A stretch of DNA of 64,000 bases from Micromonospora humi. GTDB lineage: Bacteria; Actinomycetota; Actinomycetes; Mycobacteriales; Micromonosporaceae. Position 1 is the first letter of the stretch; every line of letters begins with the position of its first letter. The position numbers and the translations under genes were made by a program. Positions 22,301 through 30,210 of the stretch are shown in pieces. A model generated the notes under the pieces. The model saw only the letters and a list, made by a program, of their open reading frames with translations. It did not search any database and had not been told where the DNA came from. The DNA lies in assembly GCF_900090105.1 (NCBI RefSeq), contig NZ_FMDM01000019.1:1-64000 (forward strand), written 5' to 3'.

Positions 22301-23323
22301 GCCCAGCAGGTTGGCCGGCGGCAGCGTGTAGTCGCCGGCCAGGCCGGTGAGCGCGAGCTGCTCGGCGCGGGTGGGCAGCGGCGAGTGCTCCGGCGGCTCG
22401 GCCGGCTTGCGGTTCGCCGGCACCTTGGGCATCTTGCGCGGCAGCACGATGGTTTCCTGCATGTCGACGCCGGCCAGCTCGTCGTCCGGGTCCAGCTCCG
22501 CCGGGTCGAGCGGCGGCGGGAGCCGCTTCGCCGGCCGCCGGCGCGCCGGCTTCGGCGGCGCCTCGACCTCGTCGGTCTCGTCGACGGCCTCGGGGGCGTC
22601 CGGATCGGCGCGCAGGCCGAGCCGCTCCGGGATCCGGTTGATCGGGGTCGCGGTCACCACCAGCAGGCCGAACACCAGCAGCAGGAGCAGCAGCGGCATG
22701 GCCACCCAGGCGGTCACCGCCGACTTCAGCAGGTCGCCCACACCGGCACCGACCAGGCCGCCCGCGTAGTCGCGCTGGACCTCGTCGACCGGATTCTGCC
22801 CGATGTGCAGCATCGCGGCGGTGGCCAGCAGCATCGAACCCCAACCCACCAGGCCGCGACCGCGGTGCTCCGGGTCGACCGGGGTGCGCATCAGCCGCCA
22901 CGCGCCGACCATCAACAGCACCGGCAGCACGATCGAGATCGCCCCGACGAAGAGGCGCACGGTGTCGGCCAGGTGCCGGCCCACCGGGCCGGCGCCGCCG
23001 CCCCAGATGCCCACCGCGGCGAGGATGGCCAGCCCGAACAGCAACAGGCCGGCGCCGTCGCGGCGGTGCTCCGGGTCAAGTTCCCGGGTGGACGCGGCCT
23101 GCCGGCCGGCGGCCCGGAACGCCCACCCGACCGAGTGCGCCAGCCCCATCCACAGGGCGTTGACCGCGCCGCCGACGAACGCCGCCGGACTCGGCCCGCG
23201 GGTCGGTCGCCGCCGGGCGGGCTTGCGCGCCGCCTTCTTCGCCGGTTGTCGGGCACGGTTGTTCGTGGAGCCACGTGGCGACGCGCCGCGCCGCCGGCTC
23301 GCCTGAGAGGTACGGCCCGCCAT
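19379..23323 (-). CDS. ftsK: DNA translocase FtsK/SpoIIIE interrupted by an intein
   Basis: A precursor of 1314 aa; without the 495-aa intein the mature protein is about 819 aa, normal for FtsK. Order: Arg/Lys-rich N terminus, four membrane helices (residues ~50-210), acidic/Pro linker, then the motor. The Walker A loop GATGAGK is split from SSLLNS by the intein. Walker B is [13 protein letters not shown]. The C-terminal winged-helix gamma domain ([27 protein letters not shown]) reads orienting DNA sequences. Start ATG 23323 (MAGRTSQ) is chosen over an upstream in-frame codon at 23386. FtsK moves chromosome ends across the division or sporulation septum. Activity here depends on protein splicing. 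Confidence 0.96.
   Translation of the reverse strand: [1314 protein letters not shown]
20372..21856 (-). other. Intein in FtsK Walker A loop with LAGLIDADG endonuclease (class 3-like)
   Basis: It encodes 495 residues, precursor positions 490-984, between GATGAGK and SSLLNS. It starts with Ala instead of Cys/Ser. The class 3 triplet is present: W67 in block B (AEHQW), C474 in block F (VRCIEVD) and T493 in block G (PTHN). The last residue is Asn495 and the +1 extein residue is Ser. Two LAGLIDADG-type motifs ([11 protein letters not shown] near residue 230 and LAGLLDTDG near 370) indicate a homing endonuclease. A helix-turn-helix segment ([18 protein letters not shown]) lies between them. GC content and codon use are visibly less extreme than in the exteins, a sign of transfer. 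Confidence 0.93.
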
Positions 23324-23436
23324 AGAGTCACGGTAACGGCGGCACCCGGCGGAACGCCGCTTTTCCGGGTCGTGTCCGCGTGTCACAGCACGGATCGGAC
23401 CGTCGTTTGTGTTATTCGCCTCAGAAGGGATGCCCG

Positions 23437-23916
23437 ATGGCGTCGCCGGAGATCGAGGACGGTCCGGACGGTCCGCTGGCCGGGCATCCGCAGGCGCTGC
23501 GGCCGCTGACCGGTGAGCTGATCGCCGCCGTGCTGACCCACCGGGGGTACGCGGTGGTCGAGGAACCCGACGGTGCCCTGGTCGGCCGCTGGGAGCGGAG
23601 CCTGGTCTGGTTCCACCGTCGCGGCGCGGCCGGCGAACAGTTCCAGGTACGCACCGTCACCGCGCCCCGGTTCGGCATCGAACGCGTGCCCGAGCTGCAC
23701 GCGTTCTGCAACACCTGGAACCACGACCGGCTCTGGCCCAAGGCGTACGTGCACGTCGCCGACGACGGTGTCGCCCAGGTCTGCGGCGAGGTCACCACCG
23801 ACCTGGAACGCGGGGTGACCCCGCACCAGCTCGACCGGCTGGTCGACTGTGGCGTCACCACCGGCTGCCAGCTCGCCGACGCCGTCGCCGACCTGCCCGG
23901 CGGGTCGGTCCGATGA
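23437..23916 (+). CDS. YbjN domain protein
   Basis: A 159-aa single-domain protein of the YbjN family, which has a type III secretion chaperone-like fold and no established reaction in actinobacteria. The conserved core is ELHAFCNTWNHDRLWPKAYVHV followed by CGEVTTDLERGVT. The ATG at 23437 follows AGAAGG. It is divergent from ftsK. It overlaps the next gene by four bases (ATGA), and that gene carries a paralogous domain, so the two products probably act together. Confidence 0.85.
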   Translation: MASPEIEDGPDGPLAGHPQALRPLTGELIAAVLTHRGYAVVEEPDGALVGRWERSLVWFHRRGAAGEQFQVRTVTAPRFGIERVPELHAFCNTWNHDRLWPKAYVHVADDGVAQVCGEVTTDLERGVTPHQLDRLVDCGVTTGCQLADAVADLPGGSVR

Positions 23917-25493
23917 CGACGGCCCGCGACCGGGGGCTGGCCGCCGCGCTCGCCGACGCCCGGGACCGCCCCGACGGCGAGGAACGCTGCGCCGAGCTGG
24001 AGCGGATCGCCGCCCGCGCCGACGCCACCGGCGACCCACGTACCGCCCTCTCCGCGCGGTTCGCGCTGGTCGAGGCGTACCTGCACCTGGGTGAGCGGTG
24101 GCGGACCGTGGAGCCGGTCCGCCACCTGCGGGCCACGCTGGCCCGGCACCCCGGGCTGCTCGACGCCCGGCCCGACGAGCTGACCCGGCTGCGCCGGCAC
24201 CAGCGGCAGGCGGTCGAGGCGCTCTTCGGCACCCCCCGGGTGGGGCTGGATCAGGCCCGGTCCCTGCTCGACACGCTCGCCGAGGAGCTGGGCCCGGACG
24301 CCGCGCCGGTCGCCGAGCTGCGCTGCCGGCTCGCCGACCACCTCGGTGACGAGCCGGCCGCCCGGCGCGCGTACGCCGACTGGACGGCCGGCGACCAGGC
24401 GGACCCGGTGGGCGGCTGCCCGGGCTGCGCCCCGGCACGGCGGGCCGACCTGCTGGCCGGCTGGGGCGAGCCGGAGGCGGCCCTGGCGGCGCTGGCGTCG
24501 ACCGACCCGGCGGGTTGCACCGACCAACCCGAACGGTCCCTCGCCGCGGGCCTTCTCCCGTGGCTGCGCACCGGGGCGGTGACCCAGGCGGCACGGGCCC
24601 ACGTGTGCGCGTACCGCCGGCATCGGCGGGAGCGCACCGCGTTCCCGCTGCTCGCCGCGCACCTGCGGTTCTGCGCGCTGGGCGGCTACCTGCACCGCGG
24701 GCTGGAGCTGCTGACCGAGCAGCTGCCCCGACTGGACCACCCGGCCGACGACCTGTCCGCGATGGAGTTCGCCGCGGCGGGCGCGCTGCTCTGCGGGCTG
24801 GCCGCGGAGGCCGGTCTCGGCGGGCGGCGGATCCACCGCACCGGGCACGGTTCCCGGCCGGCGGCCGAGGTGGACGTGGCCACGCTCGGCGCGCAGCTCC
24901 AGGCGCTGGCCACCGCGCTGGCCGGCAGCTTCGACGCCCGCAACGGCACCGGTCACCAGTCCGGGCGGATCGCCTCCTGGCTGGCCGAGCGGCCGCTCGC
25001 CGGGCCGGTGTCGCTGGCCGCCGAGAGCGAGTTCGACGACGAGCCGGCGGTCGGCCCGGCCGACCCCGGCCCGCCCGACCCGGAGGAGCCGGCCCCGCTC
25101 GACGGGGCGCTGCTCGCCGCCGTGCTGGACGGCCGGGGCGAGGCGTACACGGTGGAGCCGGACGGCACGCTGGTCGGGCGGTGGGGCGAGGCGACGATCC
25201 AGTTCCGGCGGCTCGGCCGGCACGGCGACGTGCTGCACACCCGGGTGGTGGCGACCCGCCGACTGCCGGCCGCCCGCCGCGCCGAGGCGTACGCGTTCTG
25301 CAACGTCTGGAACCACGACCGGCTGCTACCCGCCGCCTACGTGCACGAGCCCGACGACCAGACGCTGGTGCTGGCCGCCGGCATCACCACCGACCTGTCC
25401 TGCGGCGTCGCCCCGGCTCAGCTCGCCGTGCTGGTGGCCGCCGCGATCCGCACCGGAACGGCCTACGCCGACGCGGTCGCCGCGCTGCCCTGA
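23913..25493 (+). CDS. Large protein with helical repeat region and C-terminal YbjN domain
   Basis: A 526-aa cytoplasmic protein. Residues about 1-340 form an Ala/Leu/Arg-rich helical region resembling a TPR-like solenoid, with a CPGC pair near residue 170. An acidic/Pro linker follows (about 375-395). Residues about 400-526 are a YbjN domain whose core (EAYAFCNVWNHDRLLPAAYVHE) is clearly homologous to the upstream protein. The genes overlap by four bases, indicating coupled translation and possibly a duplication followed by fusion to the solenoid. Function is unknown. Confidence 0.8.
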   Translation: MTTARDRGLAAALADARDRPDGEERCAELERIAARADATGDPRTALSARFALVEAYLHLGERWRTVEPVRHLRATLARHPGLLDARPDELTRLRRHQRQAVEALFGTPRVGLDQARSLLDTLAEELGPDAAPVAELRCRLADHLGDEPAARRAYADWTAGDQADPVGGCPGCAPARRADLLAGWGEPEAALAALASTDPAGCTDQPERSLAAGLLPWLRTGAVTQAARAHVCAYRRHRRERTAFPLLAAHLRFCALGGYLHRGLELLTEQLPRLDHPADDLSAMEFAAAGALLCGLAAEAGLGGRRIHRTGHGSRPAAEVDVATLGAQLQALATALAGSFDARNGTGHQSGRIASWLAERPLAGPVSLAAESEFDDEPAVGPADPGPPDPEEPAPLDGALLAAVLDGRGEAYTVEPDGTLVGRWGEATIQFRRLGRHGDVLHTRVVATRRLPAARRAEAYAFCNVWNHDRLLPAAYVHEPDDQTLVLAAGITTDLSCGVAPAQLAVLVAAAIRTGTAYADAVAALP

Positions 25494-25641
25494 CCGGGAG
25501 CCGTCGGTCGGCGGAAGGATCCGCCCACGACCGGTCACGTCCCCTGGCGCGCGTGCGGGTTGCGGTCGGAGGTCGGCCGGGTGCGAGAGCGGCGGCAACC
25601 TGCGGTCGCGGATCCGTCGCCCGCGCCGGGAACGGCGCGAG

Positions 25642-26544
25642 CTATCCGTGCCCGCGCAGCCAGTCGGTCAACTCCGCGTCCAGGTCCGCCACCGCGCGCA
25701 GTCTCGCCCCGTCCACCCGCGCGGTGAAGACGCGCCGGGTGCCCGGCAGGTCCGGGTCGGACGACGCCTCGGTGGCGGTGAAGGCGACCTTCCGCCCGTT
25801 CGGGGCGAACACCGGCGCGAAGACGCCGCTCAGCGCATTGGGCCAGATGCCGGCGTGCGTCGACGGCCCCCCGGCTGCCGGGACGGTGAGGAACTCCGAC
25901 TGGCCGGCGTAGACGATCGTCCGGCCGTCGGGCGACCAGTCCGGCGGGGAGAACTGGGCGAGCCCGTCGGTGGTCACCGCGCGGGACTCCCGCGTCTCCA
26001 GGTCGATCACGGCCACGTCGCCGTCCTTGACGTACGCGATGGAGCGCCCGTCGGGCGAGAACGTGCCCGGCCCGCCGACCTGGACCAACTGGTCGTTGCC
26101 GGTGCCGTCGACGTTGACGATGTTGAGCCCGCGCTCGCCGGGCGTGCCCCAGTAGTAGGTGATCCACCGACCGTCGGGTGACCAGTCGGGCCAGGACACC
26201 CCGCCCTGCGCGTTGGTGTTGTGCACCAGGACCCGCTCCCGCGTGCCGTCGCGCGCGGTGACCAGTAGGTCGTTCGCGCCGAAGCACCCCTCGACGTCCG
26301 GGTGACAGGGGTCGACGTCCCGGACGTAGGCGAGGCGGCCGGAACGGCTGACCGTGGCGTCCTGACCGGCGCCGACCACCCCGAGCGCCTGGCCGGTGAC
26401 CGGATCCAGGCGCTGCGTCGTGTCGTAGCCGGACGCCAGCAGGCCCCCGCTCGCCTCGGCGGCGCCCGCCGGGGCGCCCCCGAGCAGCACCTGCCCCAGG
26501 ACCACCATCGCACCGACCGTCGCCGCCATCGCGCGCTTCGCCAT
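25642..26544 (-). CDS. Secreted PD40/TolB-like beta-propeller protein
   Basis: A 300-aa exported protein with an N-terminal signal peptide (MAKRAMAATVGAMVVLGQVLL, cleaved near AGAAEA). Propeller blades of the PD40/TolB type are marked by repeated WSPDGR/FSPDGR motifs (PDWSPDGRWITY, GTFSPDGRSIAYV, PDWSPDGRTIVY, FAPNGRKVAFT). There is no catalytic domain. It is probably a periplasmic or surface binding protein; the ligand is unknown. Start ATG 26544 is preferred over 26568 because the signal peptide begins there. It is convergent with the YbjN pair. Confidence 0.85.
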   Translation of the reverse strand: MAKRAMAATVGAMVVLGQVLLGGAPAGAAEASGGLLASGYDTTQRLDPVTGQALGVVGAGQDATVSRSGRLAYVRDVDPCHPDVEGCFGANDLLVTARDGTRERVLVHNTNAQGGVSWPDWSPDGRWITYYWGTPGERGLNIVNVDGTGNDQLVQVGGPGTFSPDGRSIAYVKDGDVAVIDLETRESRAVTTDGLAQFSPPDWSPDGRTIVYAGQSEFLTVPAAGGPSTHAGIWPNALSGVFAPVFAPNGRKVAFTATEASSDPDLPGTRRVFTARVDGARLRAVADLDAELTDWLRGHG

Positions 26545-26610
26545 GCCCACCCCCGTTGATGTCCACACAGGAGACTAGAGGCCGGCCGCCCGCCGCGCTG
26601 CCCCGCCACG

Positions 26611-26713
26611 GCGCCGCCGACGCGGCGCGACCCCCGACCACCGGGCGGTGGGAGTGCCCGAAGGACCTGCGCCGCCGACGCGGCGCGGCCCCCGACCACC
26701 GGGCGGTGGGAGT
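26611..26713. repeat. 45-bp direct repeat
   Basis: Two 45-bp copies (26611-26655 and 26669-26713) differ at one base and are separated by 13 bp. Each contains CCACCGGGCGGTGGGAGT. The second copy forms part of the terminator below. The duplication lies between the protease stop and the propeller gene's start. Confidence 0.8.
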
Positions 26714-26723
26714 CGGGGGCCGC
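26685..26723 (-). terminator. Terminator after the S1 protease gene
   Basis: Twelve-base arms GCGGCCCCCGAC (26685-26696) and its complement (26712-26723) flank a smaller CACC/GGTG stem. It lies 25 bp past the stop codon of the minus-strand protease gene. Confidence 0.7.
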
Positions 26724-26748
26724 GGTCCGTGGGGCCGCCGGGCGGCGG

Positions 26749-28296
26749 TCAGCGGGCGGAGAACGCCAGCGTGTACTCGCCGGAGCCGGCCAGGCCGACG
26801 ACCCGGTAGCGGTAGGCGCCGGCCGGGGTGTCGGCGGTCAGCTTCGCCATGCCGTCGGCGTTGTCGGCGCGGGCCACGGTGCGGAACGTGCCGCCGGTGA
26901 AGCGCTGCAGCTCCAGCACCACCCGGGCGCCCTCCGGCGCGGCGACGCAGGCCTCCTGCCCGCCGCCGGCCGCCCGGAAGAACCGGCCGTCCGGCTGCAC
27001 CTGGACGCGGCCGGCGGCGATCCGGCCGGTCCGGCTCACCTGGCCGGCGCACTCGGTGTCGGCGGCCGGCGGGGCGGGCGGCGTGCTGGCCGGCGGGGCG
27101 GTCTCGCCACCACCGGCCGGCGGCTCCGCGGGCGCCTGCTGGCCGCCGGCGGTGACCAGCGTCAGGTTGTTGCGCTGGAGGATCTCGTTGACCGGCTGGA
27201 AGAACGTGACGCCGCCCCGGGTGCAGTCGCCGGAGCCGCCGGAGGTGACGCCCTGCGCCTGGTCGCCGGAGAGCCACGCGCCACCCGAGTCGCCCGGCTC
27301 GGCGCAGACGTCGGTGCGGGTCAGCCCGGTGACCGTGCCCTCCGGGTAGTTGACCGTGGCGTTCTTGGCCTGCACCACGCCGCAGCGGGTGCCGGTGGTG
27401 GAGCCGGAGCGGCAGATCGAGGCGCCGACCGGGGCCTCGGTGGAGCCGTTGACCGGCACCGTGCCGCCGTTGAAGTCGTTCACCACGCCCTGCGGCGTCC
27501 AGTCGCCGTTGACCTGGACCACGCCCCAGTCGTCACCGGGGAACGAGGAGGCCGAGAACGTGCCCTGGGCGACCCGGTTCGACCCGGCGGTGCGGTCCCC
27601 CGGCCGGCCGCAGTGCCCGGCGGTGACGAAGCCGCCGACGACCGAGAAGCCGACCGAGCAGCGGCCGGCGTTGTTGATGAAGTAGGCGTCGCCGCCCCGC
27701 ACGTCGAACAGCGGGCGGGGGGCCTCGTCGGCGGTGCGTACCCGGACCGGTCCGGCGCCCGTACCGCCGGCGGCGGCGAACCGGCGGCCGGCGGCCTCCG
27801 CGCCGGGCCGGGCGACCACCACCACGGAGTTGCTGGCCACGTCGACGTACCAGCCGGCGATGTCCGGGCTGGCGTCGGCGCCGGCGGCGTCCAGCCGGCT
27901 CTTCACCGCGTCCAGTTCGGCCACCGGGCGCGCGACCCGCTTGGGCACCGCGCCGGCCGCCTCCACCCGCTTCGCCTGGGCCGGGTCGGCCACCGCCACG
28001 TTGAGCGTGGCGCCGTCGTCGCTGAGCCAGCTGCCGCCGTAGTCGGCACCGAGTTCGGTGCGCAGCTTGGTGACCGTGCCGGCCGCCCAGCGTTCCGTGC
28101 GCAGTCGGCGTACCGCCTGGTCGCGGGTGAGCGACAGGTCGCGGCCGAGCGCGTCCAGGACCTCCGGGGCGACGCCGTCGGCCGCCGGCGCGGCCCGCCG
28201 GGGTTCCTCACCGGCGAACGACGGCAGGGTCACCGCCGCGGTCAGTCCGGCCGCCGCCACCACGACGCCGATGGCTGTCATCCGTCTGCGGTCCAT
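26749..28296 (-). CDS. Secreted S1 serine protease, streptogrisin type, with C-terminal PPC-like domain
   Basis: A 515-aa preproprotease. Signal peptide about residues 1-30 (MDRRRMTAIGVVVAAAGLTAA). An alpha-lytic-protease-type prodomain runs to about 190. The catalytic domain begins near FDVRGGDAYFIN and has His in FVTAGHCG, Asp in PGDDWGVV and Ser in AEPGDSGGAW. Paired cysteines suit the family disulfides. A Pro/Ala-rich linker (about 380-410) leads to a C-terminal ~105-residue beta domain resembling pre-peptidase C-terminal (PPC) domains. ATG 28296 follows GGGAGGA. It is an extracellular nutrient-scavenging enzyme. Confidence 0.93.
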   Translation of the reverse strand: MDRRRMTAIGVVVAAAGLTAAVTLPSFAGEEPRRAAPAADGVAPEVLDALGRDLSLTRDQAVRRLRTERWAAGTVTKLRTELGADYGGSWLSDDGATLNVAVADPAQAKRVEAAGAVPKRVARPVAELDAVKSRLDAAGADASPDIAGWYVDVASNSVVVVARPGAEAAGRRFAAAGGTGAGPVRVRTADEAPRPLFDVRGGDAYFINNAGRCSVGFSVVGGFVTAGHCGRPGDRTAGSNRVAQGTFSASSFPGDDWGVVQVNGDWTPQGVVNDFNGGTVPVNGSTEAPVGASICRSGSTTGTRCGVVQAKNATVNYPEGTVTGLTRTDVCAEPGDSGGAWLSGDQAQGVTSGGSGDCTRGGVTFFQPVNEILQRNNLTLVTAGGQQAPAEPPAGGGETAPPASTPPAPPAADTECAGQVSRTGRIAAGRVQVQPDGRFFRAAGGGQEACVAAPEGARVVLELQRFTGGTFRTVARADNADGMAKLTADTPAGAYRYRVVGLAGSGEYTLAFSAR

Positions 28297-28425
28297 CCGC
28301 CACGCTCCTCCCGACCGGCGCGGGGGCACGCCGGTCGGGAGGGAGTACGGAGACGCGCGCCGACCGGTTGAACGGCGACAGCCGGTTTCGACGCAGCGTG
28401 TCGGGGCTTACCCGGAACGCGACGA

Positions 28426-28455
28426 CGCCGGCCCACCGCGAACGGTGGACCGGCG
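28426..28455 (-). terminator. Terminator after rnj
   Basis: A 30-base hairpin with arms CGCCGG/CCGGCG and CCACCG/CGGTGG, one internal mismatch and a CGAA tetraloop. It lies 16 bp beyond the rnj stop. Confidence 0.75.
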
Positions 28456-28470
28456 CGCGGACCCGTCGGG

Positions 28471-30159
28471 TCAGACCTCGACGACGGTCGGGACGATCAT
28501 GGGGCGACGGCGGTACGCGTCGTTGACCCAGCGGCCGACCGTCCGGCGGACGATCTGCTGGAGCTGGTGCGGGTCGGTGATGCCGTCCGCGGCGGCCCGG
28601 TTGAGCGCGTCGGTGACCAGCGGGACCACCGGGTTGAACGCGTCCGGGTCCTCCGAGAAGCCCTTGGCCGAGACGGTCGGGCCGGCGACCACCTTGCCGG
28701 TGACCGAGTCGACCACCACGGTGGTGGCGATGAAACCGCCGTCGCCGAGGATCCGCCGCTCGGTGAGCAGCGACTCGCTGACGTCGCCGACGGCCAGGCC
28801 GTCGACGTAGACGTAGCGGCTCCGCACGTGCCCCACCAGGCTGGCCCGGCCCTCCACCAGGTCGACCACGTCGCCGTCCTCGCAGAGCACCACCCGGTCC
28901 GCCGCGACGCCGGACTCGATGCCGAGCCGGGCGTGCGCGCGCAGGTGCCGCCACTCGCCGTGCACCGGCATCAGGTTGCTCGGTCGCACCACGTTGAGCA
29001 GGTAGAGCAGCTCCCCGGCCGGGGCGTGGCCGGAGACGTGCACCTTCGCCACGTCCTTGTGCACCACCACGGCGCCGGCCCGGGCCAGCCGGTTGATCAC
29101 CCGATAGACCGAGGTCTCGTTGCCCGGCACCAGCGACGAGGCCAGCACCACGGTGTCGCCCGGCGCGATGGTGATGTGCCGGTGGTCGCCGCTGGCCATC
29201 CGGCCGAGCGCGCTCATCGGCTCGCCCTGCGAACCGGTGGACATCAGCACGATCTGCTCGGGCGGCAGGTTGGTGGCCTCCTCGATGTTGACCACCAGGC
29301 CGGCCGGGATGTTGAGCAGGCCCAGGTCGCGGGCGATGCCCATGTTGCGGACCATGGACCGACCGATCAGCGCCACCTTGCGGCCGTGCTCGATCGCCGA
29401 GTCGAAGACCTGCTGCACCCGGTGCACGTGCGAGGCGAACGAGGCGACGATGATCCGCCCCTTGGCCTTCGCGAAGATCGAGTCGAGCACCGGGCCGATC
29501 TCCCGCTCCGGCGTGACGAAGCCGGGGATCTCCGCGTTGGTGGAGTCGGACAGCAGCAGGTCGACGCCCTCGGCGCCGAGCCGGGCGAAGCCGGCCAGGT
29601 CGGTGATCCGGCCGTCCAGCGGGAGCTGGTCCATCTTGAAGTCGCCGGTGTGCAGCACCAGGCCGGCCGGGGTACGGATGGCCACCGCCAGCGCGTCCGG
29701 GATCGAGTGGTTCACCGCGAAGAACTCGCACTCGAACGGGCCGAGCCGTTCCCGGCCGCCCTCCCGCACGGTCAGCGTGTAGGGCTGGATCCGCCGCTCG
29801 GCCAGCTTCGCCTCGACCAGCGCCAGGGTGAACTGGGAACCGACCAGCGGGATGTCCGGCTTGTGGGCGAGCAGGTACGGCACCGCGCCGATGTGGTCCT
29901 CGTGGCCATGGGTGAGCACGATCGCCTGCACGTCGGCCAGTCGGTCCAGGATCGGACCGAAGTCGGGCAGGATCAGATCCACACCCGGCTGCTCGACGTC
30001 GGGGAAGAGCACCCCGCAGTCGACGACGAGCAGCTTGCCGTCGTACTCGAAGACGGTCATGTTCCGGCCGATGGCGCCGAGTCCGCCGAGCGGCATGATC
30101 CGCAGACCGCCCTCCGGCAGCGGCGGGGGCAGCTCACCCTCGATGTGCGCCTCGGTCAC
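28471..30159 (-). CDS. rnj: Ribonuclease J
   Basis: A metallo-beta-lactamase/beta-CASP RNase, 562 aa, with 5'-3' exo- and endonuclease activity in mRNA decay and rRNA maturation. Metal-binding motifs HGHEDH (about residue 83), NHSIPDA and LHTGDFKMD are present. The beta-CASP region has STNAEIPG and STGSQGEP, followed by HVSGHAPAGEL. The C-terminal domain is intact. It follows dapA closely (51 bp gap). The order thyX-dapA-rnj is conserved in actinobacteria such as Mycobacterium. Confidence 0.97.
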   Translation of the reverse strand: MTEAHIEGELPPPLPEGGLRIMPLGGLGAIGRNMTVFEYDGKLLVVDCGVLFPDVEQPGVDLILPDFGPILDRLADVQAIVLTHGHEDHIGAVPYLLAHKPDIPLVGSQFTLALVEAKLAERRIQPYTLTVREGGRERLGPFECEFFAVNHSIPDALAVAIRTPAGLVLHTGDFKMDQLPLDGRITDLAGFARLGAEGVDLLLSDSTNAEIPGFVTPEREIGPVLDSIFAKAKGRIIVASFASHVHRVQQVFDSAIEHGRKVALIGRSMVRNMGIARDLGLLNIPAGLVVNIEEATNLPPEQIVLMSTGSQGEPMSALGRMASGDHRHITIAPGDTVVLASSLVPGNETSVYRVINRLARAGAVVVHKDVAKVHVSGHAPAGELLYLLNVVRPSNLMPVHGEWRHLRAHARLGIESGVAADRVVLCEDGDVVDLVEGRASLVGHVRSRYVYVDGLAVGDVSESLLTERRILGDGGFIATTVVVDSVTGKVVAGPTVSAKGFSEDPDAFNPVVPLVTDALNRAAADGITDPHQLQQIVRRTVGRWVNDAYRRRPMIVPTVVEV

Positions 30160-30210
30160 GCGTCACCTCATTCTGCGACGCCGCCGCGCGGCGTCCGTCG
30201 TGTCGTCGGG

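Noticed and set aside
23913..25493. Zinc-ribbon reading of the CPGC pair near residue 170
   Set aside because: Only one CxxC pair is visible in that region, so a zinc site cannot be supported.
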